Shown piece by piece: positions 10,355 to 22,818 of a stretch of DNA of 64,000 bases; the stretch's first letter is position 1, and each line of letters opens with the position of its first letter. The position numbers were made by a program, and so were the translations under genes. The notes under the pieces were generated by a model. It ran no database searches and was not told the DNA's origin. It saw only the letters and a list, made by a program, of their open reading frames with translations. Location of the stretch: the NCBI RefSeq assembly GCF_036884655.1, contig NC_088331.1, forward strand, positions 16,281,501 through 16,345,500, written 5' to 3'. Source of the stretch: Musa acuminata AAA Group. Lineage: Eukaryota > Streptophyta > Magnoliopsida > Zingiberales > Musaceae.

Positions 10355-13109
10355 TGCTTTCATGATATATTTTCTTTTTTAGTTTAGAATTAATTTTCTT
10401 GAAAATTACATGTTTAAAAATAAAAATACAAAAATTATGATCATGCTGATAATTTCGAAAATAATATTGCATATTTTATGATAAACAAACAAAATGATTT
10501 TGATCATGGTTAAGAAGTAATAATGTGTATCATGTTTGATTAACATTGTTGAATGAAATCACGTTTGATTTAAAGTAATGCATAAAGATGTAATATGAAA
10601 TGGTTATTAACAATTTTATGCATGTGATTTTAAGTTATCCATGATCATGAGCTTGTTTGATCTTCTTGACTTAATTTTAAGATCTATAGCAAAAATCATG
10701 TCTGAATATATGAAAGTGTTAATTTCATTTTTGGATTCACTTAACAATTGGTATCCTAACAATCAGATTCTCTCATACACTTATGAAAAATATTTTTCTA
10801 AAATGGATTTGATGAAATGATTCCTGCTTATAAATTCCATCTTGAAATATGAATGATAGTGTTTTTGCTTACAAAGATTTGTTTCATGTTCATATCTCCT
10901 ATGATTCATGTGCAGAAAAAGAATTTATAAATCATAATACAATGAGATTTCTTATGCAAAAATAAAGTGCTTTTGTGATTCTTTGCTAAAGAGAATAATT
11001 ATTAAAATCATGATCTTGGTAATTATAACATGGAGCTCTTTATAAATCAAGATCATTCATTATGCTCCCTACATTTATCAAAAAGGAGTTCTTCAAATGA
11101 AATGCAATTCAATGAAGTGTCATATTGATATCTTGAAACTTGGAATATTTTAAAATGTGATCTTGATAAGAATGTTTCAAGTTGCTCTTTGTACTATATC
11201 TTTTCGAATGAATTATGAGCCTTGATATCGTATATTTCATAATACAAGATTTATTTGCCTTATGTCTTGAACTTTCATGCTTATCTTAATTTGGCATATA
11301 AAGACTAAGGCATGCTTAGATGAAAAAGAATCTCTTAAAAAATGCTTTTCCCATCTGATCGAGATTAATGATTTCATGATATTTTGTGAATCTCGAAATT
11401 AATTTTAATGACTTGATTATGAATTTCAAGTTAATGATTTGATTTGAATAAGTTTTATCTAAATCATAATCTTCATCTTGCAAAATTGAAGTCACAAATA
11501 ATATCTTGTGGTATTCATGAATTGATACTCACAATATGAAAGCATTGATATTCATGACTTGAATTGGATTGAAACATTGTACGCTTAAATTAATCATTCT
11601 CCTATGTTTCAAAAATTCCTTAAAAGCCTTATGTGATGATTGAAAACTAACTTGCTTTATGATGAATCACGAATCATGACTTGATCTATGATGTAAATGC
11701 CTTGAAATGATTGAAATATTTAACACTTTTATGCTCTTCCCCCTACTTTCTTCTTGTTTTCAATGATAAAATGGGGAGAAGTTTTGATCATGCATGGTAG
11801 GATATAATTTGACAAAATTGATACCATCATGATATGAAACATTTATGATGTACAATTATGCATGCAATACTTGTGCTTTCTAAATATGATGTGATGTATT
11901 GCATATGATGTAAATCATGATTTAAAATGCTATGAGTGCCAAGTTACACATTTTGAGAAGAAATTGTTATATTGAAATATTAATGTAATTATGAATGGTG
12001 ATATGATATCATGCATGTAATACTTCAATTTATGATAATGATGCATGCAATGATAAAATATTCATGATGAAAAATTATCTTGACATTCATAACTTGATTA
12101 TTCATCATTTGTCATGATTTTGAAATCGTTGTAAAAGGAAAAGAGAACTACAAAACTATATTCTCTCTTTCTTTTTTTACAATGACAAAGGGGGAGATAG
12201 CTAGCTTGTACAAGTCAAGAAGATGCAAAAACTTGATTGCTAGCTTACCTATTTTAAGAAGCAAAGATTGCTAACTTGCTTATTTCAAGAAGAAAAATTG
12301 TCTTCTTGAACATCACTATCTTGAATATCTCAAGAAGCAAAACTTGCAATTTGCACATTGCAATAGGAAGCAAGAATCATGAGCTTACACAAGAAATTTA
12401 TCTTGCATTTGCTTTCGAAATTTTTGCTAGCTTATATATTGTGAAACTTGTATATCATAAAAATTGCTAGCTTGTTGGTCTAAAGAGAAGCAAAAAGTTG
12501 CTATCTCAAAAGAAGCAAATGTGCTATCTTGCCTATCTCAAGAGGCAAAAATGCTAACTTGCGCATCTAGCAAAGTGAGCAAAATTTTCAAGAAGCAAGA
12601 GTTGCCTTCTTGAACATCTCTAATTTGCTAGCTTGCATGATATAGAACTTGCTATCTTGAACATTACCAAAAGTGCTATCTTATATGTTATAAAACTTGA
12701 ATATCTAAAACTTGATAGCATGAATGTTCTAAGCATGATATAACACTTGCTAAATCTTCTAGCTCCAAGATTGCATGATGATAAAACTTGATACTATGTT
12801 TTTCATGCAATGAGTTGAATCAATATCACAAACACTTGATTGTGATACTTCTCCTTTTTGTTGATGACAAAGGGGGAGAAGTATGTTGATGAAAGTATGT
12901 TGATGACATGACATGTGATGCATAAAGTTTATGCATATGTTCATGTTGACGTGTTGCAAGTATTCATGATGAATATTGCAATGACTTGAATTCAGTTTGA
13001 ATTCAAGGTTCTATCAATATGGCATATTGATAGGGGGAGTTTGTTTAAACTCCGGGAGTTAAGTTTAACTCCGTCATCAAGTGGTTGTCATCATCAAAAA
13101 GGGGGAGAT
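10355..13109 (+). other. Long non-coding 3' internal region, unit 2
   Basis: Nearly identical to 4,050-6,790. Differences noticed: AATTAATTTTC for AATTAAATTTC near 10,390, TATTGTGAAAC for TATTATGAAAC near 12,440, and an extra 14-bp copy of GAAAGTATGTTGAT just after the internal polypurine hairpin (about 12,882-12,905). The terminal polypurine tract ends at 13,109. Confidence 0.85.
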
Positions 13110-15628
13110 TGTTGAATCTCGTATTTTGATGATGAAACTACTTGATATATGTTTATGATTTAATCTGCGTTTTGAGTGACGCAGGATGCTTCGATCAGGA
13201 TGAGACAATTAAAGCAGGAAAATCATGTTGTGCCGAAGGAACGTGTCAGAAGATTGGACGTCGGGCCGGTGGATCGGTCGATGTATCGACAGAAGGCTTC
13301 GGGCCGTGGACTCGGGCATCGGGCCAAGAAGAGCGGGTATTGTGCCAAGGATATCGGAGTTGCAGAGTCAACTGGCCGATTGGGCAATAGGCTGCAGGAG
13401 AGGATGATGCGCCAAAGAATCGGACGAAGCGTCGAGGGACCAATGACATGTCGGACAACTTGGTTAATTGCTTAGGATTAATTGTCTCGATCGAAGTTTT
13501 GTTTTGTTGTGCAGGATTAACTATGATAACGATGAAGACATAAAGCGAAACAAAGTGTCGGAGTCAAGCGCGAAGGATTTGTTGCGAGTTCGAGAGTTCG
13601 ACGGAAGTCCGAAGGTTCATCGGGAATGCTACCGGAACTAGCCAAGAATGAGTTGGGAGCTTGCCGAAGGCTTTTTCGGAAGCTCGCCGGAAGGTTCGTT
13701 GGAAGTTCGCGGAGCTCGCCGAGAAAGATCGGAGCTTGCCGACGAAGCTCGTTGAAACTCGCTAAGATCAAATCGTGAAGTCTAGGAGCTTGCCGGGAGT
13801 CCGCAGAATGGTTTCCGAGAATTCATCGGAAGACCGCCGGAAGTTTGCCGGAAGCTCGCCAGAAGAAGTCTTGACTTGCGGACTTTGTAATAGCTTAGAA
13901 AATGTCTTTAAATTCATAGTTAGCACGTTAATTAGGGTTAGGATTAGGTGTTAATCCTATAACCCAAGTAGGGGCCAATTAGGCCCAAGTTCGGACTGGT
14001 TTGGACCAAGTTTGGAGCCAAACCAAGTGAGCTGGAATAGTGAAAGAGGTGCCACCGCCAGGGTTGGAGGTAGCACCGCCCAGGCTATGTCTTCCAGCGA
14101 AGACTGGGCGGTGCAACCGCCCCAGCCAAGAGGTGCAACCGCCCAGGATATGTCTCCCAGCGAGACTGGGCGGTGCAACCGCCCCAGCCAAGAGGTGCAA
14201 CCGCCCAGGGCTCAGTCTCCAAGCGAGACTGGGCGGTGCAACCTCCTCTGTCAAGAGGTAGCACCGCCAGAGCTCAAGTTTCGAGCTCTGCCAAGAGGTG
14301 CAACCACCGAGCTCGGTCTTCGAGCTCTGGCAGAGAGGTGCAACCTCTTTGGACAGGAGATGCATCGCCTGAGCTCGGTCTTCGAGCTCTGGCAAAGAGG
14401 TGCAACCACCTCTGGCAGAGAGGTGCAACCACCTCTGGCAGAGAGGTGCATCAGCCTGAGCTCAGTTTCGAGCTCTGCCAGGTGATGCAACCACCGAGCT
14501 CAAGTTTCGAGCTCTGCCAGGCGGTGCAACCACCGAGCTCAGTCTTCGAGCTCTGGCAGAGTGGTGCAATCGCCTGAGCTCAGTCTTCGAGCTCTGCCAG
14601 GCGGTGCCACCTCTCCAGTCAAGAGGTGCAATCGCCTAATCCCAGAATTCTGGGATTTGATCGATTTGATCGTTTTGAGCTCCAAATTTGAATTGGGTTG
14701 GGGCCTATAAATACCCCACCCATTCAGCACTGAAAAGTAACAGATCCACACCAAATTCTTGATCTTTTCAGTGATTCTAAGAGCTCAAATTTGTGTAAAG
14801 TCCTAAAGTTCTCCTCCTTCTGTTCTTCAAGTCTTGAGTTATAAAGAGAGGAGAGAAAGGATCTGTAAAGGTTGTCTCCTGAGCCTGTCAAAAGGAGAGA
14901 AACTGTAAAAGGGCAGTTAGCCTTCGCCCATTGAAGGAAGGCAGCTAGTTGACATCGGTGACCTCGTCGGAGGAGGAAGCCAAAAGTGGAGTAGGTCAAG
15001 ACTGACCGAACCACTCTAAATCTCTGGTTTGCTTTTACCTTGAGCACTTTATCATTACTGCAAACCTCCTACATTGCTACTGCCCTCTGCGCCTTTACGA
15101 ACGAGTTTCTAAGCTCTGATCTTTCAGAATCTGCATTCAAACGTAAATCGTGTTTTCGTACGATCTTCACACTGCAGTTTACGCTTACATTCGGATTCCA
15201 TTTATAACTGCAAATTGCTTTCTACGTAAAATGCTTTTCAAGGTTCAAAACTACTTTTAGACGCAAAACTACGTTTAGACGTAAAACTGCGTTTAGACGT
15301 AAAACTGCGTTTAGACGCAAAACTGCGTTTAGACGTAAAACTGCGTTTAGACGTAAAACTGCGTTTAGACGTAAAACTGCGTTTGGACGTAAAACTGAGT
15401 TTAGACGCAAACTACGCTTAGACGCAAACTGTGCTTAGACGTAAACTGTGTTTAGACGCAAACTGCGCTTAGACGCAAAACTGCGCTTAGACGCAAACTG
15501 CACTGTGATTCTGCTTTTATATCGAAATCGTTTTTTATCGGACGAACGCAGCTTTCGTTTTTAAATTACTGTAAGATTTCCGCTGCACTAATTCACCCCC
15601 CCCCCTCTTAGTGCTCTCGATCCTAACA
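13110..15628 (+). repeat. LTR T3 (2,519 bp)
   Basis: Terminal LTR of the array. It carries more private substitutions than T1/T2 (for example GTCGATGTATCG, and CGCCTAATCCCAG before the TATA box) and 14 minisatellite units. TATA box at 14706-14713. It ends CCTAACA, followed by the right ATGCA duplication. Confidence 0.93.
15254..15500 (+). repeat. Minisatellite, LTR T3 (14 units)
   Basis: Same 18/17-bp family. The extra units relative to T1 lie in the short-unit half, unlike T2, where the gain is in the long-unit half. Confidence 0.9.
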
Positions 15629-15633
15629 ATGCA
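15629..15633. repeat. Target-site duplication ATGCA, right copy
   Basis: Matches 517-521 exactly. Sequence after it resumes the internal region of element A. Confidence 0.9.
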
Positions 15634-16395
15634 TACAATGCTTATGCTTTTTAATTATGATGATGAATGTGATATATTGCATATGATGTGAATCATGATT
15701 GCTTAGATTTGAATTCAAGGTTTATCTCAATTATGACATTTTGAAATAAGAATGATTACTTACCTTTGTCATAATTTAAAAATTGACGTAAAGGGAAAAA
15801 GAATTACTACATTATATTCTTCCCTTCTTTTTGACATTGACAAAGGGAGAGAAATATCGCTAGCTCATCTTGTAAAATTTAGAAACTTGTACTTTGCAAA
15901 AAAAGCAAAATTGCTAGCTCAAACATTGCAAAGGAAGCAAAAATTTGCTAGCTTGCAAATTGCATGGAGAAAGAAGTGCTATCTTGCTTATCTCAGGAAG
16001 CAAAACATGTTAACTTGCATATCTAGCAAAATTTATGAACTTGCATATTTCAAGAGTTGCTTTCTTGAACATCTCAAAATTACTAGCTTGCATATTTTAA
16101 AATGTTGTAAAATTTTTGCTAGCTTGCATGATGATAAAACTTGATGTTTATTATGCAACGATTTGAACTCATATGTTCAAACACTTGATAGTTGGAACTT
16201 CTCCTTTTTGTTGATGACAAAGGGGGAGAAGTATGTTGATGTTATGCATGATTTTAATCATGACATGTTTGCTTCAATTTTTGAATCCAATAGTCTCTAT
16301 CAATACGATATATTGATAAGGGGAGTTTGTTTAAACTTCGGGAGTTAAGGTTAACTCCGACATCAATTGCTTGTCATCATAAAAAAGGGAGAGAT
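15634..16395 (+). mobile_element. Right internal fragment of element A
   Basis: Continues 1-521 after removal of the array. It has the family's GCAAG-rich repeats, the polypurine hairpin (16198-16231) and a terminal polypurine tract AAAAAAGGGAGAGAT before the LTR. An open frame of 130 codons (15752-16144, LEHLKITSLHILKCCKI at its end) has a counterpart in element B but looks like a by-product of the repeated words. I do not call it a gene. Confidence 0.75.
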
Positions 16396-17933
16396 TGATG
16401 AATCTTGTATTTTTGATGATGAAACCAATTGATAAGTGATTATGATTTGATCTGTGTTTTTGAGTGATGCAGGATGCTTCGATCAGGGAGAGACAATCAA
16501 AGCAAGAAGAGTCATGTTGTGCCGGAGGAAAACATGTCAGAAGATTGGACGTCGAGCCAGAGGATCGGTCGACGTATCGATAGAAGGCTTCGAGCCATGG
16601 ATTCGAGCATCGAGCCAAGAAGAGCAGATATTGTGCTAAGGATTTCAGAGTTGCAAAGTCAACTGGCCGATTGGGCAATAGGCTGCCAGAGAGGATGATG
16701 CGCCAAAAAATCGAACGAAGCATCAAGGGATCAATGATATGTCGGACAACATGATTAATGTATAGCATTAATTGTCTAGATTGAAGTGTGTTTTACCTGT
16801 GCAAGATTGACTATGATAGCAAGGCATGAAGCAAAATGAAGTCTCAAAGTCAAGGACGTGATTTCGTTGGGAGTTTGAGAGTCCGTCGGAAGTCCGGACG
16901 TTCGTCGAAAGTTCTATCGGAACTAGCCGAGAAGTCTCAGAGCTTGCTAGAGAAGCTTGTTAGAACTCGCCAAGAATATTGTCATGAAGTCCAGGAGCTT
17001 GCCAGGAGTCCATTGGAATATTACCAAGAGATCGTCAAAAGTTCGCCGAAAGATCGTCGGAAGAAACTAGACTTACGGACTTGTTTAGCTTCGAATATGT
17101 CTTAGGAATCGTAGTTAGCATGTAATTGGGTTTGGATTTGGGCCAACCCAATTATGGGCCAGTTGGGCCCATGTAAGGATTGTTTTGAGCCCAATGAGAG
17201 GCCCAAACAGTGCCCCAAGAGGTGACACTATCGTGGCACAGTCTCCAAGACTATGTCAGGTGGTGGTACCACCCAGACACAACCTCCGAGAGGCTACAGG
17301 CGGCAGTACCGCCCAACATATTGTCAGTGTCAAACTGACACTAAGTGTGGTATCGCCCAGCGCAGGTGGTGGTACCGCCCGTGCAGATGTTTTTAGGCTC
17401 TAAGTTTGAATCAATTGAGGCCTATAAATACCCCTCTCATCCCTGGTTAAAAAACACAAGCACAATGAGTTTAAAAGTGAAGAAACGCTATTGCAATCGC
17501 TTGATAAATCCCTCCTCTAAATCTAACCATAGAATTCTGTTTAGGAGTGTGAGTACTTGTAAGGGTTGTCTTCTAAACCCGGTAAAAGGAGAAGAGGGGT
17601 GTAAAAAGGAGGTTGATCTTCGTCTATTAAAGGAAGATCGATAGTGGATGCCGATGGCCTCGACGAAAGAGGAATCGACATAGTGGATGTAGCTCACGAC
17701 GACTGAACCACTATAAATCAGTTTGCATTCTTGTTCTACTTTTAATTCTCATATTGTAAACTGATTTACTTACTTCACTTGCTCATTACATTCTTGTAAA
17801 CGTTTTAACGTTAAACACTTTTCGAGATCGGTTTTCAACGTAAACGGTTTTATCGAAACGAAAGGTTTTTGTAAGACGATTTTACCGCTACACTAATTCA
17901 CCCCCCCTCTTAGCGCTGACCCCATTCCTAACA
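16396..17933 (+). repeat. 3' LTR of element A (1,538 bp)
   Basis: Starts TGATGAATC (TGTTGAATC mutated) and ends CCTAACA. Homologous to the T LTRs in its first 600 bp and in the TATA region (17423-17430). It is a shorter subtype without the 18-bp minisatellite, with GGTGGTACCACC-type palindromes and a run of seven C near the end. Its partner LTR is outside the window. Confidence 0.85.
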
Positions 17934-18085
17934 AACTACACTTCCATATGCTTTCAATTTAAAGATCTTTCCGAAACGATTTTCGTTGAAATCAGATTTT
18001 ATCATACGAAGGTTTTTCAAACCGACGTAATTTTTACCGCTACACTAATTCACCCCCTCCTCTTAGTGCCAACTCATTCCTAACA
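17934..18085 (+). repeat. 5' LTR remnant of element B
   Basis: 152 bp matching the last part of the B 3' LTR (about 31,581-31,731), including AACTACACTTCCATATGC and the CCTAACA end. It abuts LTR A directly, so A inserted into this LTR. The rest lies left of the window. Confidence 0.8.
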
Positions 18086-18087
18086 GT

Positions 18088-18099
18088 TGGTATTAGAGC
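18088..18099 (+). other. Primer binding site of element B (one mismatch)
   Basis: TGGTATTAGAGC, one C-to-T change from the iMet complement, 2 bp after the LTR end. Confidence 0.8.
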
Positions 18100-18134
18100 C
18101 TCGTTTTCTCATTTGATTTAACACCCAAAGAGAA

Positions 18135-18880
18135 ATGGCTCTTTTCAGCTTTCAAGATGAACTTTTTCTTATTCGTCCTCCCTTTTTCAATAGGACGGAC
18201 TACACTTATTGGAAAACTTGAATGAGAGATTTCTTGTTTTCGATTGATTTAAATTTATGAAATATGATCAAAAATAGATTTCAAAGGTCTTCTCTTCCAA
18301 GTTTTAAAGATTAATCTTTTAATACATGAATTCAAATTGTTTCATATGAAACCAAGTGAAACCATTGTTGGCATGTACACCCGTTTTACGGATGTCATCA
18401 ATGGTTTAAAAGCACTTGGTAGAAGTTTTTCAGATTTTGAACTTGTAAACAAAATTTTATGTTCTCTTAATAAAAATTAGGATTCAAAAGTAGTGGCAAT
18501 TCAAGAATAAAAAAATTTGAATCCCTTTCCGATTGAAGAACTAATAGGGTCTTTAATGACATAAAGAACTCAAGAACAACCTTCCAAAGGACAAGAAGGA
18601 TTTTGGATTAAGAACAATCGAAGACCACTCGAGCATAAGCTCAAGTGATGGTGAACTTGAACTACTCATGAAATTTAAAAAATTCATGAAACAAAAATTA
18701 AAGAACAAAAAGAACGTAACTACTTGCTATGAATGCAAGAAGAAGGAAGCTCCTTGGGACGAATCAAGCTCATCTGAAGATGAGAAGAAAATCAACAAAG
18801 GCGAGGTGGAAAACTATGCCTTAATCGCTTTCAATGATGAGGTAATCGAAACCCCCTTAATTTATTTCAAAATTACATGA
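18135..18880 (+). pseudogene. gag: Decayed gag of element B
   Basis: Alignable with the intact Gag from its ATG (context AGAAATGGCTC). It has a premature stop after the YWKT motif, a large internal deletion around 18,300 and further stops. The C-terminal part is readable from 18,668 to 18,880 and ends IYFKIT. Here CYECKKKEAPWDESSSSEDEK shows the first half of the zinc knuckle (CxxC) joined directly to the acidic tail. This is an intermediate between a full CCHC knuckle and the single Cys left in T. Confidence 0.85.
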
Positions 18881-21262
18881 TGCTTTTAATGAGTTATTTT
18901 TACTTTAGTTTAATTATTTTTCTTAAAATTTACATGTTTAATGATGTAATGAAAAATACAAAAATAAAATAGGATCATGCTTATCATGCTAGTAATTTTA
19001 AAAATGATAATAAAAATTAAATATTTTATGTTAAAGGAATAAAATATTAGATTTAAATCTAATGATAACCCTATGTATGTTTTTCAAGAAGAAATAATGT
19101 ATATCTTGATGATTTTCGTATTGATTTTTGATTTTGTTTGAAAATACCTTATGCTTAATGAAACCAAGATTGATGAATATGCATTATGTTTAATGGTTTC
19201 TTTGGCTTGTATGCCTTATTTCTTTGGCTTGTATGCCTTATCATGATGAATATTTTGAAAATAAATATTTGCATCATGCTTGATGATTTTTGTGCACGAG
19301 GACTTGAAGTAATGATTTGAAATCATATGTTTTAGAATTATGTGTTACACTTTTTGATCTTGATGATTTTTTATCTTTCCGTTTTAAACGTTGATATATG
19401 GTTTTCATACGAAAAAGACAAAGGTATGCTTGTATGAAATAAACAACCTCAAATGAAATATATAAAAAAGAAAAAAAGAGAAATACATTTCCATCTTATT
19501 GATTTTTCATTAATGAATCCATGTATATTATGCTTTAATGAAACTCATGGATTATGAAAATGATTTAAATTTAATAGATTTTATCGAAATTATGATCTTG
19601 ATTTCTCGTGATTTATAACTTGAAATCATGAGAAATCAAGAGGAGATTTGTTATTTATTTACATAACAAATCTCCTCTTGATGCCTCAAATGAAATTTTT
19701 TTGTTATTTATTTAAGAGGAGATTTGTTAAAATGAATCATGGTTTCTCTTGATTTCTCGGAATTATAACTTGAAAATTCTTTTTATAAATCAAGATTTTC
19801 TACTACGATTCTTTCGTTTCACTATTTGAGTTATCCAAAAAGAATCATAATATGTCTATTGATATTCACAATTTGTCTTCATGATTTGTATATCTCATCA
19901 CCAAAATTCTCTTGATATTTTTCATGTGATGATATAAAATTATGCATGAATACTCATGAATTTATACAAACAAATGAGAAGTTATGATCATACATGATAG
20001 GCTGTAATATAATTTGACATTTAGATACCATCATGATTTGAAATGTTATGATTTGTTGTCAAAATGATGTATCATGAATATGTGAATATCATGTATGATA
20101 TGCCCATGGTGATTGATTTATTTATGTCATGCATGAAGGATACCATATGCAAAGTTTTAAAATTATGCATGTTGTAAATTGAAACCATAATGATGCACAA
20201 ATATATTGAAATAATGATTGAAACATTAATATAATTATGCATGCAATACTTCAACTCATGATAATGATGATTTGATATTATGCATGCAATACTTCAACTT
20301 ATGATAATGATGCATGCAATGATAAAATATTCATGATGAAAAATTGTTTTGACATTCATAACTTGATTTTTTGATTATTCATCCTCTGTCATGATTTGAA
20401 AATTGTTATAAAGGGAAAAAGAGATACAAAACTGTATTCTTCCCTTCTTTTTTATAATGACAAAGGGGGAGAAAAATTGCGAGCTCAAGATGCAAAATTT
20501 GAAAACTTGCACATTGCAAAAGAAGCAAACTTGCCAGCTTGCTCATCCCAAAAGAGAAGCAAGAAGTGCTATCTTGCAAATCTCAAGATGCACAAATGCA
20601 AACATGCAAAATTTGTAATTTTTCACATCATTAAAATTTATGATGATTTGGTGATTATGCATGTTCTAAAATGTTGTAAGATTCACTAGCTTGTATGATG
20701 TAGAACTTGCTATCTTGAACATCACCAAGAAGTGCTATTTTGCCTATCTTAAGAAGCAAAAAGTTAACTTGCACATCTAGCAAAACTTATATTTCAAGAA
20801 GCAAGAGTTGCCTTCTTGAACATCTCAAAATTGCTAGCTTGCATGTTTTAAAATGTTGTAAAATTTTTACTAGCTTGTATGTTATAAACTTGCTATCTTA
20901 TTACCTTGCATATCTAAAACCTGATAGCTTGATTGATGTAACACTTGCTAAATTTTATAGCTTCAAATTGCATAATGATAAAACTTGATATTATGTTTTT
21001 CATGCAATGATTTGAACTTATATCTCTAACACTTGATAGTTGGAACTTCTCCTTTTTGTTGATGATAAAGGGGGAGAAGTATGATCATGTTATGCATGAT
21101 GACGTATTGTAAATATTCATGATGAAATTTATAACAACTTGAATTTAGCTTGAATTCAAGGTTCTATCAATATGACATATTGATAGGGGGAGTTTGTTTA
21201 ACCTTCGAGAGTTAAAGTTAACTCCGTCATCAATTGGTTGTCATCATAAAAAAGGGGAAGAT
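18881..21262 (+). other. Non-coding internal region of element B
   Basis: AT-rich ATGATT-word region followed by the GCAAG/CTTGC-rich part from about 20,460. Conserved short hairpin at 20795-20818, polypurine hairpin at 21046-21079, terminal tract AAAAAAAGGGGAAGAT before the LTR. An exact inverted pair of ACATAACAAATCTCCTCTTG-type sequence lies near 19,630-19,730. No credible gene. Confidence 0.75.
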
Positions 21263-21770
21263 TGTTGAATCTCGGATTTTGATGATGAAACCAATTGATA
21301 AGTGTTTATGATTTAATCTACATTTTGAGTGATGCAGGATGCTTCGATCAGGGAGGGACAATTAAAGCAGGAAGAATCATGTTGGGTCGGAGGAAAACGT
21401 GTCAAAAGATTGGACGTCGGGCCGGAGGATCGGTCGACGTATCGATAGAAGGCTTCGGGCTATGGATTCAAGCATCGGGCCAAGAAGAGTAGGTATTGCG
21501 CTAAGGATATCGAAGTTGCGGAGGTCAATTGGCCGATTGGGCAATAGGCCACAAGAGAGGATGATGCGCCGAAGAATCGAATGAAGCGTCGATAGACCAA
21601 TGGCATGCCGGACAACATGATTCATGCTTAGTAATAATTGTCTAGATCAATGTGTGTTTTTATGTGTGCAGGATTAACTACGATAGCAAGGCATAAAGAA
21701 AAATGAAGTCTTAGAGTCAAGAACGCGATTTCATTGGGAGTTCGAGAGTTCATCGGAAGTCCGAACGTTC
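21263..21770 (+). repeat. 3' LTR of element B, left part
   Basis: Starts TGTTGAATC and runs to GAACGTTC, where the Gypsy element enters. It continues at 30,658 with GTTCGTCGG. The uninterrupted paralogue in LTR A (about 16,887-16,900) reads GACGTTCGTCG, confirming the junction. Confidence 0.9.
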
Positions 21771-22561
21771 TGTCACGACCTTAGCTGGAATTGCCTAAGG
21801 CGTGAGGCACCCTTGCGGCCAAAGACTCGAAGCTAGCGTGCGTTGCCAAAGTCGCGGGTCACCCGTGTGGCAAAGACGCGAACTTAGCTTGTGTTGCCTA
21901 AGTCGCGCTTCGCCCTTGCAATCTTGCTCCGCAAGGATCAGCCACTTTGTAACCTCTCGCAGGTCCCGAAGGACCTGTAAAAGAGAAAGAAAGTTAGATC
22001 GAAAGAACGAGCAACGGACAAGTCCCGAAGTCTCGCGAAAAGGGAAGCTTTACAAGCAAATCGTCGAACACCTTGTGTGCACAATAGAAAAGAGGGAGAG
22101 GGAGGAAAACAAGGCTTTCAAGGATGAACGAACAGCTACAAGCCCACAAACAGCCGCTCACCTGGTCCCGGACGCAAAACCAAGTCCCCGTAAAGGTTAC
22201 GTGCGAACTTGCGAAAGAGTGTTCAACGCCCGGTATATAACCGAAGCCCCATCCAGCCCGGTGCCACCTGGGGGGTTCCTGGGGTCTGAGATGGCTGACA
22301 TTTTGCTTTGACGAGACAGTTCGCTGTGCGAACCCGTGGCACGCGAAAACGGGGCTGATTTGGGCTGTTTTGGGGCTGTTTTGCTCGGTTCGGTGAGCGG
22401 TCGCATTGCAGCGCTGCAGCTTGTTCGAACTTACATATTTACAAGCAAAATGACCCAAAACCATAAGAAAACCTGCTGTCAAGCAGCTGTACAAGCGGAT
22501 GTGAGCGACGAACGGATCGTTGAACGGAGTTGTTGCGGGTGCGCGACGACCGTTCGTGACA
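21771..22561 (-). repeat. 3' LTR of Gypsy G (791 bp)
   Basis: Nearly identical to 29878-30657. It contains an 11-bp duplication of the GGGCTGTTTTG word near 22,370 that the other LTR lacks. TATATA at 22234-22239 on the minus strand. Confidence 0.92.
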
Positions 22562-22572
22562 TTCTCCCCCAC
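22562..22572 (-). other. Polypurine tract of Gypsy G
   Basis: Minus strand reads AGTGGGGGAGAA immediately before the 3' LTR, the expected plus-strand primer of a Gypsy element. Confidence 0.8.
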
Positions 22573-22818
22573 TTAAACTGTCGACGCCCTCGTCGACGCT
22601 TGTTGGTAGTTGTTGATGACTTCTTCTTCATGTCGCAGGGCGTCTTCAGGCTCCCAACTGGCTTCAGTTCGGGGAAGCTTTCGCCACTTCACCAAGTACT
22701 CTGTCTGCTCCGTTCCGTTGGGTAGCTTTGTCTTACGATCCGCCAGAATGGTTTCCACTCGCTTCTCGTAGGAGGCTATGATGGGAGGTAGTCGAGTTGG
22801 AACACTTCGAGAAGCATC
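22573..22818 (-). pseudogene. pol: Gypsy G pol: chromodomain
   Basis: C-terminal segment of the polyprotein, in the same frame as the integrase and separated from it by the TAA at 22819-22821. The motif EYLVKWRKLPRTEASWEPE is a chromodomain, which in chromoviruses directs integration toward particular chromatin. The frame ends at a stop at 22573, next to the polypurine tract. Confidence 0.88.

Larger units (their letters stand above)
522..15628 (+). mobile_element. Tandem gag-only LTR retrotransposon array T (LTR-int-LTR-int-LTR)
   Basis: Three near-identical LTRs (522-2988, 6791-9293, 13110-15628) alternate with two near-identical internal regions (2989-6790 and 9294-13109). Each internal region has a tRNA-iMet primer site, an intact 336-codon gag, about 2.7 kb of non-coding DNA and a polypurine tract. 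No protease, integrase, reverse transcriptase or RNase H is present, so the element cannot mobilise itself and needs an autonomous partner. The outer ends carry a single 5-bp duplication. The structure fits one insertion followed by unequal crossing-over between LTRs, which keeps the target duplication only at the outside. Gag type, repeated polypurine tracts and palindromic LTRs suggest a Sirevirus (SIRE/Maximus Copia) derivative. Confidence 0.93.

Noticed and set aside
522..13109. Segmental duplication of genomic DNA as the cause of the 6.3-kb repeats
   Set aside because: Repeat borders coincide exactly with LTR edges, and outer target duplications are present, so an element-based tandem explains it better.
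15752..16144. 130-codon open frame in element A, with a partial counterpart in B
   Set aside because: It covers the GCAAG/CTTGC word array. The shared peptide can come from shared words, and T and C lack an equivalent long frame.
21802..22311. 169-codon open frame in the Gypsy LTR, also at 29909-30418
   Set aside because: It lies wholly inside the LTR, on the strand opposite to the element, with no recognisable domain.
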